Shown here: piece after piece, positions 48,837-60,938 of the stretch | How the letters are laid out: each line of letters opens with the position of its first letter | How positions within the stretch are numbered: the first letter of the stretch is position 1 | Assembly: GCF_036785885.1 (NCBI RefSeq) | Contig: NC_092312.1 | Location: forward strand, 20,850,001-20,914,000 | Source: Coffea arabica | Lineage: Eukaryota; Streptophyta; Magnoliopsida; Gentianales; Rubiaceae | Length of the DNA: 64,000 nucleotides | Direction of reading: 5' to 3' | Made by a program: the position numbers and the translations under genes | Notes under the pieces: model-generated | Seen by the model: only the letters and a program-made list of their open reading frames with translations | What the model was told of the DNA's origin: nothing | Database searches by the model: none

Positions 48837-50820
48837 TCCTAGTAGTCCTAGCTTTTAATGTGTGTAGTGTGTTCCCTTGGCGGCTTTTGGCTTTGATAGA
48901 TCGGTGAATAGGTCTCGACAGCGGAATCTTGAAGATGACGATCTTCCATGTACAATCTGGTTGCGGTTAATCAACTTAAATCTGCTGGGACCTCCGGATC
49001 ATGGGACCAGAGAGGATGCTTTTGATAAATAAATGATAAGAGAAAATATCGAATTCCTGCGAAGGTGCGTTCACGGTTATCAGTTTTTGTTTTTCTTTTT
49101 TGTTGTATTTCGTCTGAAGAAATTGTAGAGGGGACTCGGTAGTCGGTAGGTGAAGCCAAGCCAAAGTCCAAGGCATAACAACACAGATTGATAGTAATAT
49201 GTTTGTTGCACGGTTTTGAGAATAATCCAATTCAGCATGTTCAGACCTAATGGCTGGGTTTAAGGTCCATAAGGTGCCCGTTCTGTCATCAATTGGCTGG
49301 ATCGGATTGCTCTGTAGGTCCCTCTTAGACTGTTTATTTATCGGGCCGATTTATCCGTTAACTCTCATGCTTAATCTAATTAAGTGTGTGTGTTTATTTC
49401 TGTGTCCGGAAAAAAAAAAAAAAAGACCTAATGTGGTTTTTTTTTTATCAATGAGACCTAATGTTTTTGGACATATTAGATAACTTAAATTAGACCATCT
49501 TAGGCCCTGTTTATAACCCAACAACAGGAAGATACAGAAGGTACAATGAGGTTGAGATTTGCAACAGAAAAGCTGAAAGACGACCCACAAATGGCGATTG
49601 GGGTCACAATTTCAATGGACAACCAACGCCCCTTTTAGGGTTAGGCATTACAAGAGAGAAGTATTAGGCAACAACTCGTCGCTGAGGTAGCAGCTATCAA
49701 ACTTCTGATGAGCAAAGCTGCAGTATAGAACTGGAGTAAGATTGAGGTCCAAATTCACAATAAGCAGGCTCTCAACCGCATCCTGTCTAGGAAAACTCAG
49801 GATATGAGATTAGCTGCCCTGTTGGAAGACATGCATCATTTAAAGTTGTTGTTTCATATGTGCTCCGTTTGTTTAGTTAATAAGGATCATAATCATATTA
49901 ATAATAGGATTAGCCCATATACTTTAGACATCATTCAAGTTGAAAAGTTTTGGATTCCTCAATGTCATTGTATAGTTCCATTGAATCCTTGTTCGACACC
50001 GTAAAACTTTTATTAATCTATAAAATCACTTATCGTTTCGAAAAAAAAATACTAAGTATGTAGTCAGATTGAATCTCTAAATGTTATATTCCTAGATTTC
50101 CAGTAATTTTCATTTATCTTGCTTCTCTAAGTTTTTTTTTTTTTTAGCACTCTAATAATTTTTTTTTTCTTTCTTCTTTGTCAAAAGTGGCACTCTAATA
50201 TCTACTGCTGAAATTTGCCAACCACATTAGTTATTTTTATTTTCGCATTTTTTTCCTTTTTCTTATCTCTGTCGTTTATTAAATTTCTCCTTCCTTTAAA
50301 GCTTGGGGGTGGTGGAATCCTGCCTTTCTATTTATTCTAAGTAATTTTTATTTTATTAATAAATTCTCATTACGTACTAATCATTACTAAAAATAAAAAT
50401 TAAGTACAGAGTATAGATATTTTACTTATATTTTATATTTTTCTTCGTCTTCTTTTCCTTTCTTATGCTTGCTAACAATTTATTTGACACTTAAACAAAT
50501 ACAATTATTTTTCTGTAATTGTTTAGTGCATTGTTCTGAAGAATAAACAGAAAGGAAAAATGTTCTAGAGGGGTAATTTGGTGCTTGACCCTTGATTACG
50601 AGGGGCAACACGTACTTAAGCCAAAAGAAAACTAGTAGTATTAGTAGAAGATAGGCGGGGTAAGGACAGAGAAAATTCCCAATTGTATAGCTCCTTCGTC
50701 CTTGGCCTCTCCGCGTCCTTGTTCCGCCGCCTTCTTGCGGCTTCGCCTGTGTATATACGGTAAAGTTGCAGCCACCTCTTTGGTTGGACTCGCTTGGGTC
50801 ACATTCCTATCGAGTATATT
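48837..50820. other. Spacer between the BASS1 and RBM22-like genes
   Basis: Divergent promoter space for BASS1 (minus) and the RBM22-like gene (plus). It has A and T homopolymers and short domain-free ORFs; the segment 49500-50030 looks once coding-like but matches nothing I know. A CT- and GC-richer stretch at 50680-50760 lies before the plus-strand promoter. Confidence 0.4.
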
Positions 50821-50826
50821 CTCTCT

Positions 50827-50835
50827 GTATAAAAC
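50827..50835 (+). promoter_or_regulatory. Putative TATA box of the RBM22-like gene
   Basis: GTATAAAAC occurs about 215 bases before the ATG. The 5' UTR seems to contain an intron that ends at TTTGCAG (near 51025), 17 bases before the ATG. Confidence 0.5.
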
Positions 50836-51037
50836 GAGCTTCTGAAATCTAAAGCGCCCACTCTAATTTCCACAGAAATCAAGAAGGTGCTGCATATTCC
50901 TACAGCCTCTCCTCAATAATTTCAAAAAATAAAGCTCCTTTTATCGTGTTAATCCTCCAATTTACGCGTTTGGGTCGTCTATTTATGTTTATTTGGTTAC
51001 TTATGAATTTCAACTTTTTTTGCAGAGTGAAATTCTG

Positions 51038-51061
51038 ATGAAATGGCGCACAGACTATTGA
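51038..51061 (+). promoter_or_regulatory. Overlapping upstream ATG at the RBM22-like start
   Basis: ATG at 51038 lies five bases before the main ATG in another frame and opens a seven-residue ORF (MKWRTDY) ending at 51059-51061. Its context (C at -3) is weaker than that of the main ATG (G at -3, G at +4), so leaky scanning is likely. Confidence 0.45.
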
Positions 51062-54000
51062 GAGACGCTGAAGCAGACGGATGGGAACGATCCGACTTCC
51101 CTATCATATGCGAGTCTTGCCTCGGCGACAGCCCTTATGTTCGAATGGTAATGTTTCTGTTGTTACCCGCCCTCTCAGCTTTATAGCTTTTCTGGGTTAA
51201 TTAGGGCTTTTTTTTCCTTTTCCCCAATTTGGTGTTTTGTGAAGTAAATTGATAGTCTTCCGACGTTTTACTTTAATTAAGGCAACGTGAAGTCCAAATC
51301 TTGCTTGGCAGCGTTTTAACTTTCTTTATGAATTTGATTACTGGATTTATACAAGTGTTTTGTAGTATATGCATTGGAAGTTTGGCAATATTCGTTAGCC
51401 CAATGTCTGTTATAAAATTGTGAACTGGGGGTGGGCAGTGTGGGAGGTGAGGAATCTTTTTTTATTTGTGTGGCAAAACACTTTAGAGTTTTTTAAACAT
51501 AACATTTATCGTGGATATGTCAGGTTTCCATTTAGCTGCAAAGTTAGTATCCCGGGAAATTTGTTCTCAGTTACATTTATTCTTGGTATATGCTACGGTC
51601 TAATTATGAATCGAATGCTCAGCTTATAATTGCTCGTAGCATAGCTGTTTGTCATATAAACGTCATATAAACTATGGATTGCTGGTTTACATTTTTTATT
51701 GTGAAGGGAAAATTGACTCTAGATGGGTAGCAGAAATACGTTGTAGTTAGAATTTTGCAAGTGTGCAAGAAGGAAGGTGACTAGCTCTAGTAAGCTAGTA
51801 AAAACAGAGACTTTGGCTGGGATAAAGGTGGGTGCTAGATGAGTAGATGTTCGAAATATATACTGTGACTCACAACCTTGAAACAAGGATTTTTTATTGA
51901 CCTCTGAGTGATGTTATTGGCTGCGGCTGGCTTAATTTCATCCATCTCTTCACCACCCACCTCTTTTTTCTCTGTATGTATCTTTCCTGTAGCTGCTCTA
52001 CTGACCTTAATTGTAAAGGTGGTTCACATTGTTTGGATTCAGCTATCTAATTGATTTTACTATGAGGAATAATTCTATACCGCATTTCTTAAACCTTTTA
52101 TGCAGTTATCTCAGTTATATAATGATCCTATATCTGATTTTTAGAACATCTGGGCTGACTATTGTCAATGTTGTCAATTTTGATGGTTGCTTTTAGACAA
52201 AAGCAGATTATGACAAGGAGTGCAAGATTTGCACACGGCCTTTCACTGTTTTCAGGTGGAGGCCTGGTCGTGATGCAAGGTATAAGAAAAGTGAGATCTG
52301 TCAGACTTGCAGTAAGCTGAAGAATGTTTGTCAAGTTTGTCTTCTGGATCTAGAATATGGTTTACCTGTTCAGGTTCGAGACACCGCATTAAGCATTAAT
52401 TCAAATGATGCCATCCCAAAGAGTGATGTGAACAGAGAATACTTTGCTGAGGAGCATGATCGCAGGGTATGTAGCTTTGCTCATGGTTTTGTTAGATTAA
52501 CCTGATGATTGTATGTGGATGATGAAGCAGGTAAAATAATAAAGTAAACTGATTCTAGCCTGTTAATATATGTATGACCAAATATGCTACACAGTAAAAA
52601 AATTTGAACTCCCTGCTTTCCACAATTAGAGGTGCTTTTTCTGAATCCAACTTTCCAAGAATAGCATACTTAATGTGATACTGTCTACTCCTTTTTATAT
52701 TACTCTCCATAAATAATAATGGTCTTTAACTTTTTTCTGTAACTAATTTTGGGACATCTTTCCAATGAAAAGCATTGCATTACAATGTGATGTGGGGAAG
52801 AAATCCTAGTCCTCATTTTGGGCAGTTCAAATGAACATCTTACCAATGGAAAAGCAAAAAGAGCAACAAAGTTCTCTATCCCCCTCTATTTGGGTCTGAG
52901 ATTCCTTGAGTCTACTACTTCCCTTATGCTCTGTTTGATATATACTTCCTGTTAGGCAATGTTCACGTTTTTATTCAGTTAGGTTGTCCTCTTCCTTATT
53001 TTTTTTTCCCGGTGTATGTGTGGTATAGTTAAACTATCTGTATTGTTTTCTCTTATTTTTCCTGCTCTGGGTCAAATTATGGATGCAGTAAACTTTTGTG
53101 TATATTCTTCTTTTTATCCCTTTTTGTGCTTGCCAGAAAAGCTGTCATGTTAACAACACTTAGATGAGAGCCTGATATACAGCCAAAACAAGTTGGACTG
53201 AAAGTCCATTCTGTCTCATGAAGTAGAAAACTGCTACTTTTAATTTGTCACCTGTTGTCAGCCACCAGGGGAATTTTTTTTTCCTGTCTTTTGTTTTTCT
53301 ATTTGGTCAGGAGCAAATATAGAATATTGTTTATTATGCTAGTCTCTTCAACTTTTGGGACTTACTCTTCCCCTTTTGCAGGCAAGAGCAGGAATAGATT
53401 ATGAATCTTCCTATGGGAAGGTGCGGCCAAATGACACAATTCTAAAGCTTCAAAGGACAACTCCCTATTATAAGAGAAATCGTGCTCATGTTTGCAGTTT
53501 CTATGTCCGTGGACAATGTACAAGGGGTCTCGAGTGCCCATACAGACATGAGATGCCAGTTACTGGGGAACTATCTCAGCAAAACATCAAGGACCGTTAC
53601 TATGGGTATGTAAAACTATGGACCTTTTTCCTCTATTTTCAGTGGTATTGTTCGATTTGCTGCATGTGTAGTATGCAGTTGTATATTAAAGTCATTTCCA
53701 TCTCAAATTATCCTGTATGTGAAACATTTAGCAGCGTCATTGTGGAAGGAGAGTGATACTGGTGATTTTAACTAACACATTCACTTTCAGAGCTTTTTCT
53801 CTTGGAAATTGTGTATTAGATGCTCATGCTATTAAAGAGTGAAGGCAGGTGTTTTGCAGTGCAAGTGTAGAAACTTTTTCAGATGCATGACTTCTCAAAG
53901 AAAGAGAAAATGCATGAACAGAAACCAATGATTTGATTTTAGTTCTGCGAGGGTGTGATAAGTTTGTTGCTTTGAATCAAAGTTGGAGAATTTTTCCTTT

Positions 54001-55762
54001 TTATAATTTAGTTGATAGTTTTCCATACGTAGCTGTAAAAGAACGAATGATATTGTGCCTTTATCTAGTAAGAATTGGTTTAAGTCAATGTTTTGTAGGC
54101 TCTGAAGTGATGTCAAACTAACATTATGTCGTGTTTTATTGCTGATGGATGTCCTACATGGTATCGCTGAAAGATGATCTCATTCTTGCATATATCTCCA
54201 TTTTCAACAGAAGTATTCCTGAAATTAAGTGAACTCATGGTTTCAAGTAGTTGCTTAATATGCTTCAGTGTGGCATCGATGTTCAATGCCATCATATGTT
54301 TATTTAATGTTGAAAACATTATTGTTATTGATTTTTGAAGCTTGCAGAGGAGCATATCTGGAGCTGTTATCCTTGTAAAAAGTACATTCGTTCTTGTCTA
54401 ATTTACTCATAAGATTTGGTCCCTGAGTGCATAAAACACCAGAGGAAAACTATGATTTATGCCTTTTATCCCAGTTTGCTTCTATAGTTGCTTTTGTTAC
54501 CTTGTTGAACCTGATATATGCTAGCTTGGGTTTGTCGGTGGCTCCATGTCTTTTTTTTTTTTATTGTGTTCTGTGATTTATATAATCTCTATTTTGGTGC
54601 ACTTCCATATCTAGGTTGTGGTGTAAATGTGGTATATTACTTATTGGGAGGCTCCTTGTTAGTATCCTGTCAATTGCATCAACCTGTTCTGATTTATTAC
54701 CCATTTCATTTTGCTTGTAGAGTCAATGATCCAGTGGCAATGAAGCTTCTCAACAAGGCTGGTGAAATGCCTTCGCTTGAGCCCCCTGAAGATGAGAACA
54801 TAAGAACCCTCTATGTGGGTGGACTTGATGCAAGAATCACTGAGCAAGATCTGAGGGATCACTTCTATGCTCATGGTGAAATTGAATCCATAAAGATGGT
54901 GCTCCAACGAGCTTGTGCATTTGTAGCTTACACGACAAGAGAAGGTGCTGAGAAAGCAGCTGAAGAACTTGCAAACAAACTGGTAATAAAGGGTCTGAGG
55001 TTGAAGCTGCTTTGGGGGAGACCACAAGCACCAAAACCAGAATCTGAAATCTCTGATGAAGCAAGACAGCAGGCGGCAGTGGCTCATAGTGGTTTGTTGC
55101 CTAGGGCTGTTATATCACAGCAGCAGAACCAGCCTCTTCAGCCACCAGGCACACATGACCAACCCCCAGCTATGCCCTACTTTAATATTCCTCCACAGCC
55201 TCAGCAGGAGAGGGCATTTTATCCCTCGATGGATCCTCAAAGAATGGGTGCTCTTGTACCAGCCCAAGATGGAGCTTCAAGTGGACCATCTGGGAGTGGT
55301 GATAACAGAAGTGGTCCGGAGAAGCAGCATCAGGGGCAGCATTATGCTTACCCTGGTGGACCACCACCTCCTCAAGGTCAATTCTATCAGCAATATTATC
55401 CCCCTTACGGGTATATGCCACCTCCACCTCCTCCTTATCAGCAATACCCCCCCTATCCGGCTTCAATGGTTCCACCACCTCCCAGTAATGCGACAAATCA
55501 TCAACACCCCCCTCCTTATCAGTCCAGAGTGCCTCCACCTCCCACCGGCACAGACCACCAATCAGCTTATCAGCACAGAGCACCACCTGGGTCCAATCAA
55601 CAGCATCATCCTCCTTATCAGTCTGGAGTGCCGACACCATCACCCAGTGCTCCACCGCCAGCTACCGGTGAGCAACATCATGCTAGAGTTCCTTCCGCTA
55701 GTGGTGAACAAGCAGGGACAAGTCAGCAGATGCCATCATCGGAGACGGATCAGCAATCATAA
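51043..55762 (+). CDS. RBM22: RBM22/ECM2-like splicing factor, CCCH zinc finger plus RRM
   Basis: Exons 51043-51147, 52197-52466, 53382-53605 and 54721-55762 (all GT-AG) give 546 residues. The N-terminus has several Cys-x2-Cys pairs (ICESC at 22-26, then ECKIC, EICQTC, NVCQVC). A CCCH finger lies at Cys163, Cys171, Cys177 and His181 (C-x7-C-x5-C-x3-H). One RRM follows at about 229-301, with LYVGGL as RNP2 and RACAFVAY as RNP1. From about 320 the tail is rich in Pro, Gln, Tyr and His. This is the domain order of human RBM22, yeast Ecm2 and the Arabidopsis C3H4/C3H25/C3H40 group. Family knowledge: the protein sits in the activated spliceosome, touching U6 snRNA and the intron near the catalytic centre. 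The proline-rich tail is long compared with yeast Ecm2. The start matches the family MAHRLLRD N-terminus. Confidence 0.93.
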
Positions 55763-56524
55763 CCTGTTTTGCTTCGTTATCTTTTGTGTGCTGATAATGT
55801 GTATTAATGATTGAGAATTGCGGCTGCTAAAGATTATACACACGCAGTTAGTTTCAATTAAGCTGTTGTTTGCGTGAAGAATATTCAAAATTTTCAAAAT
55901 TTTGCTCAAATTTGTTGGTATATCCGTCGAAGGTTTTCAATTTGTACACTTCCACTTCCATCTCTGTGGAACCACCTTCCCCTGAAAATGACCTCAACTG
56001 ACCTTTCTTTCATTGGACTCGTAGGCAACATTATCGGTTTAACTTATAAGCAAGTGCTATTAAGTTATCTCCCGAAGTTCAATTTGGGATATCTGCTACA
56101 CAGTTTGCAGAAGCCTAAAATCTCTTCTTCCTTCAAAGGAAAGAACTTCTTGGGTGCACTCTGCTTTTTAGACATAATGACGGTATGGTGGCCATTTAGC
56201 CAGATGGTTAGTAATCTTTTCAAAATATGCCAAATTAAATTCTACCGTCTCGGTAATTTTACTTGGTAGACCACTCGGCTTGTTTTCAAGTAAATTCCTC
56301 TCAAGGAAACTTCCAGACTTCTTGTACACATGGTTTGTTCCTTTCCCTTGGTTGTCGTCAAAGTCCCATGCGATAATGTTTTGGGACCAAAACTAGAAGT
56401 TGAAAGCAAGATGGAAGGAAAACTATTTTACCAATTACAGCAATAAGAAATTATTGTGCTGTTTAATCGCCAAAAGACAATAATGAACATCGTTGAATCT
56501 ATCTCAGATGTACAAGGTAGCCAA
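55763..56524. other. Spacer between the converging RBM22-like and DMP genes
   Basis: Should hold both 3' UTRs. An open frame at 55874-56269 has no recognisable domain. Confidence 0.4.
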
Positions 56525-57190
56525 TCACTTGCCGGACGTGACAGGATAACCAATACCATGCCGTCTAGTAGGAAATATGACAAATAGCAAGCTGCAGATG
56601 AGGCCAATACTTATAGGAAAGATATCCAAAACCTCCTCAGTTTCATGACTAGGGGATGGATAAAAGCAGCTGAGCACATTTTTGTCCCTCAAAGCTACTG
56701 AAACAAAGACAAACACAGAAAGAACCGCATGAACCACATCGATGAAACTTAACCTGTATTTACTGAGATCACCAGGAATTCCTGAAGCTGATGCAGCAGG
56801 GTAATCAAACACCCATAGCCCTCTGGGCGACGCGAAACCGTAATAAACCTGTCCATCTGAGGCCCTGAAGCTATCAGTGAAACAAGCAAGAAAGCAAGAA
56901 ACGCCAAGGATGAGGAGGAGGATCAAGGTCATCGGCCGTGTGGCCGCATCGCAGGAGCCGTTGTTGGTGGCGATTGGTGTGAGTAGCTGGAAGGCTAAAA
57001 GGGTCCCTGTTGGGAGGAGGTTGGCCAAGTGGGCTGTGCTTTCTAGTGCACGTTGGTAGAAAGATGGTGTTGGAGGACTTGGTGGAGGCTTGCGGGCATC
57101 AGGCGCATTTGTGCTGGTTTCTTCTGCTGCAGGATCAGAAGTTGAGGATATATTCTGATTTGATGATGTTGGTCTTGCCCTGAGAGACAT
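56525..57190 (-). CDS. DMP: DUF679 (DMP) membrane protein
   Basis: An intronless ORF of 221 residues. Residues 1-45 are Ser/Pro-rich and hydrophilic. Four membrane helices lie near 58-75, 87-107, 148-167 and 189-207. DMP phrases are LPTGTLLAFQLLTPI..NNG, CFTDSFRASDGQVYYG, LSFIDVVHAVLSVFVFVSVA, NVLSCFYP and FPTRRHGIGYPV. Family knowledge: DMP proteins are plant-specific, lie in ER, tonoplast or plasma membrane, and are linked to membrane remodelling in senescence; DMP8 and DMP9 act in sperm at double fertilization. This sequence is a general DMP and cannot be placed in the DMP8/9 group by eye. A Mutator-like element ends only 266 bases before its ATG, so its promoter may be affected. Confidence 0.92.
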   Translation of the reverse strand: MSLRARPTSSNQNISSTSDPAAEETSTNAPDARKPPPSPPTPSFYQRALESTAHLANLLPTGTLLAFQLLTPIATNNGSCDAATRPMTLILLLILGVSCFLACFTDSFRASDGQVYYGFASPRGLWVFDYPAASASGIPGDLSKYRLSFIDVVHAVLSVFVFVSVALRDKNVLSCFYPSPSHETEEVLDIFPISIGLICSLLFVIFPTRRHGIGYPVTSGK

Positions 57191-57446
57191 TTTCAGGATT
57201 CAAGAATCGGGAATATGGTGATGATATTGAGGTAAATTGGCTATCAATTGTGGAAAAGGTTAGAGAATTATGGGTTATCCTACAAGTTTAGTTCTGAATC
57301 ATGCGTATAGAGAAAGTCAAGACACAGTTTGCTGAGGAAGCGTTAGGCGGACTTGCTGAGGCCTTTGTTGTATAAATAAATATATTCTTTTGGCTGGAGG
57401 AATATAAATAAATATATTCCGAAATGAGTTAATTTTTTTTTTTAGG
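57191..57446 (-). promoter_or_regulatory. Short promoter region of the DMP gene
   Basis: A 17-base phrase TATAAATAAATATATTC occurs twice (about 57372 and 57403); on the minus strand it supplies TATTTATA-like boxes 180-230 bases before the ATG. Everything beyond 57456 is transposon. Confidence 0.4.
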
Positions 57447-57456
57447 GTGAAAATGA
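57447..57456. repeat. 10-bp target-site duplication, left
   Basis: GTGAAAATGA, identical to 63593-63602. Confidence 0.9.
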
Positions 57457-57539
57457 GAGAAAATTCTTATTTTGTGATGAAAAACAAAAGTTATACTACA
57501 AAGGGGGTGATTAGTTGGTCTGCTTCCACAAATGTGATC

Positions 57540-57700
57540 TTCGCATTTGTGAAATGCGAGTTCAGGTACCTCGCATTTCACAAATGCGAGGTAGGTGCTT
57601 TAAAAAAAAAAGAAAAACAAGCTACGGTCGTCAGTTGTAAGCTCAAGAGCTCGCATTTTCTAAATGCGAGCTTGTTTCCTCGCATTCAAGAAATGCGAAG
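57540..57700. repeat. Left palindrome array of the MULE (4 units)
   Basis: Units at 57540-57560, 57569-57591, 57649-57671 and 57678-57700, each a CTCGCATTTnnnAAATGCGAG-type hairpin with changing 3-4 base loops. An A-rich spacer separates the second and third units. Confidence 0.95.
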
Positions 57701-58102
57701 TACTCAAGCTTTTTTGACCAAAATTTGAATTCTGACCGCAATTGTGTAAATTCACCTGTTGAATCATAAGTTCCAACCGACTTCAGCCTCCAAGACACTG
57801 TTGGGTTTCCCGCTTGAGCACAATTTCGAATCTTATTTCTCAGCTGTTACCCATCAATTCATCGCAGCTGGGTTTTGGTTGTCCCTTTGTCCGTCTAATT
57901 CCGTTGCATCTTCGCCGCTGCACCACACTCTTCGCCGCCGCTGCATTTCTCAGCTGCTACCCAACTCAGATTATACCAGGTTTGTTTATCCTTGTTCCCT
58001 TTGTTTGTTTAAGTTATGTCGTTGTTGATTACTGGCTTTTGGTTGCCCTTCCGTCCCCTCGGCCCTGTGTATAATGAATATGTAATGCTGTAATTTTTGG
58101 GC

Positions 58103-58307
58103 GTATGATCCGAGCTCGAATCTATAAAACCCAGAAGGATCCGACCTCGGATCGTTTGAAACGCCAAAAATTAAAACAGGGGGATTCGAGCTCGGATCCA
58201 AAAGTTCCTGGTGGATCCGAGACCTCGGATAAACTTCTGTTATAGTGGATCCGAGCCATGTAGGATCCGAGGACTTTATGAATAGATACGCCCTCGGATC
58301 TATTTAG
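58103..58307. repeat. Inner inverted-repeat block of the MULE, left
   Basis: Dense in GATCCGAG and CTCGGATC. It matches the reverse complement of about 62803-63016 over its whole length, sharing AAAACCCAGAAGGATCCGAC and GGATCCGAGCCATGTAGG. Confidence 0.92.
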
Positions 58308-60368
58308 GTGTTGGTACTAAACAGTTAAATTCCAGTACTTCACTGCTAAATTCCACCAAAGGCCTAAGTAAAAGCCTTTTTGTTTTGGTATTATCTGAAA
58401 AAGTGGAGTAAAGTAAAAAAAAAAAAGCGGAAAGTTCGACAGCCTATCTAATGGTCCCTTCTGTCACTTAATTCAGTAATTGATAACCATGCCATTGTGG
58501 AGTTATATTATAATCTGATATTGAAGCATGTAAAAAGTTTCCCTTGCTTCAAGTACTTTCATTTGGTTCATTGGAACGATATTTTGACACGATTGGTTAC
58601 TTGGTGAAGTGAAGTGAGAATTTGACAGAATCTTCCAAAACATGTTTTTCAGTTGTTGAACACATCTTCTTGTTTGTCTTGCTAGGTTAGTATAACAGGG
58701 TGACATAGATATAATAAGCATGACTCGTTCAATAATAATCTCTGGCTACCATTTGTCATAGTTGCCGGTCTTTCAATCTTTGGCTGTTATAGGTAAACAC
58801 TTAATCCTATAATTAGAAAACTTTATTAACCAAAGTGGGGTGACACAAAGATTGTATGATGAAACATGATTTGATTTTCTGTACAGGAAGGTTCTTTTCT
58901 TTCTTTATCCAAAGCTTTTTGTGTATAAGACAAAATGTTTGTACATATGCGGTTTCTGTTGATTTGTTTATTTTCTTTTTAATGGACTGACTATAACCAT
59001 TACTTGCCAATTGTCGATATGAAAATCATGCTATATATATCAGATTCAAGCCATAGTTAAATTAGTGGGCATCAAAAGTGAGGGGGTTCCAATTTCATAC
59101 TACAGAATTTTTTAATATGTCAAGATAGAACTTTTGCACCAGTCCGGCCAGTGTGATCTTTGCAATTCTAATACTTCTATTGGCTATTGGATTCTCTATG
59201 ATGCTTTTCACGTATAGAAACAATAAGCAGCCGGAGGCCTTTGTGTAATTTGTGTTTGACAAATTCGCAAATTTGATGACGAATTTAAAAAACATTCCAT
59301 GCGACAAGGGTGTTTTAAGTATAGACTAATATTACTTAATTGGCCAAATGCTTCCATATAGTTGAGTAAATCAACTAAATCGGTAACCGAAACGCCATAA
59401 ACAAGCTCAATAGCTCTTCTTCTATCATACCAAGCTTTCATATAAGGAATTTTAGCGTTCAAATTTTTCGTCATGGAGGATATTATTTAGTTTTAACTTG
59501 ACAGTCCTTAAAAACAAACCCCATTTTTGGGAAGAGAAAAACTCATCCACAATTCTTTTTTAAAAAAGAAAAGGTGAATGTGAGGACTCACCTTTGTTGG
59601 GATTTTTGGTATTTTATTTTTTGTGAAAACATTATGGTTGGATTAAATGTTGGGCGTTCATCTGCATTTTATAGAAAAGTTGAAAAAATGATAAAAACAA
59701 GAAAAGACAATCATCATGATTTAGTCCTTGGCATCAACAGAAAGGAAACAAAGGGTTTTACAAAGTAAGAACAAATAATGAGATAAATATACACTCTTAA
59801 GTTGTTAATATGTGTGAAGGAATTGGTAAGGAGCATGACGTGGAAAATGCGAATATATGGGGGTCGCATTTAAAATGCTTGAACACCTCCCTTGTCGGAA
59901 TGGGACACCAAAGTAACCCCCTTGCATGGACATTTTTTTATTTTGTATAAGTATGTTTTTCTATACCTATGTTATCTAGTTTACCAACGCATATTTTCTT
60001 TGAATTTGGGTGAATAGATCCAAAAAGGTATATCGGAACAAGCAAGATCTACGGGAACGAGGTGGTTCATTTGAACAAATCCCTCATTGCACCCCAGATC
60101 CTCTGCTCCAGTACCTTATCTTGGACCACATAATTATGTGTTTGGAAAACTCAGTGGGTGACACAAACACACATGGAAAATGACATGCTGACTACAGCAC
60201 ACGATTACTAACTTGTACCTTAAACGCACATGCATAATGATTAAGGTGAGTTGTCCTAAGTATCACACTTGAAACAGTAACAATGGATAGGGATTGTTAT
60301 CTGATGTATACTCTTGTACCGCATGAGCTAACTTATTTTATTCCAAAATAGGGATTCTTTCCACACGC

Positions 60369-60938
60369 ATGTCTATAGAAAGACCTCTGCGCGTGTCTCT
60401 TTATTGGGGAGGTAAAATACACTACGAGGATGGGTCAATTTGTTACTTGCCTCGTACCTGCAACCGTACATTCTCATTACGATGCAGGATTGGATATGAT
60501 GAGTTGGTGGATAGAATCTATGAATATATGGGGGTCGATAGGGGGCTGTTCAAGTTGAATATATTTCTCCGTCAACCTTGTGGCCGGAGCTCTTATAACG
60601 TGTTCCCAGTGGTTGATGATGAAACTCTTGCGATAATGTACGATGTATGGACTGAAATTGTTCCATACACCGCAGAACTGTATATCGAGAACGATGAAAA
60701 ATTCCAAAATCCTCGAGTCACCGGGACATTCATTTCACCAAATACTAATTTAGGTCCGATGATGTCGCTTGTCCATGCATGCATGGATCCGACAAGATTT
60801 CAACCAAACTCTAGTACAGCAGTACCTGAGACGGCATCGGTATCACAATGGGCACAGGGATATTGTGGTAGGGACTCGTTAGAGCCACGTCTTACATCAG
60901 GCTTAAGGACGGATGTTGAATCTGTTCAGGGCCTATAA
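60369..60938 (+). CDS. MULE-encoded protein with transposase N-terminal (PB1-like) part
   Basis: An ORF of 189 residues. RVSLYWGGKIHY at the start, then YDELVDRIYEYMGVD, FKLNIFLRQP, VFPVVDDETLAIMYDVW and YTAELYIE follow the pattern of the N-terminal region of plant Mutator transposases. The zinc-ribbon, DDE and SWIM parts that normally follow are absent, so it is a truncated transposase relative or a stand-alone protein. It ends head-on against the minus-strand ORF, overlapping it by 13 bases. Expression is unknown. Confidence 0.6.
   Translation: MSIERPLRVSLYWGGKIHYEDGSICYLPRTCNRTFSLRCRIGYDELVDRIYEYMGVDRGLFKLNIFLRQPCGRSSYNVFPVVDDETLAIMYDVWTEIVPYTAELYIENDEKFQNPRVTGTFISPNTNLGPMMSLVHACMDPTRFQPNSSTAVPETASVSQWAQGYCGRDSLEPRLTSGLRTDVESVQGL

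Noticed and set aside
49500-50030. Possible gene fragment
   Set aside because: Short ORFs only, no recognisable domain in any frame.
55056-55814. 252-residue plus-strand ORF and minus-strand ORF over the same place
   Set aside because: Frame-shifted shadows of the proline-rich tail of the RBM22-like gene.
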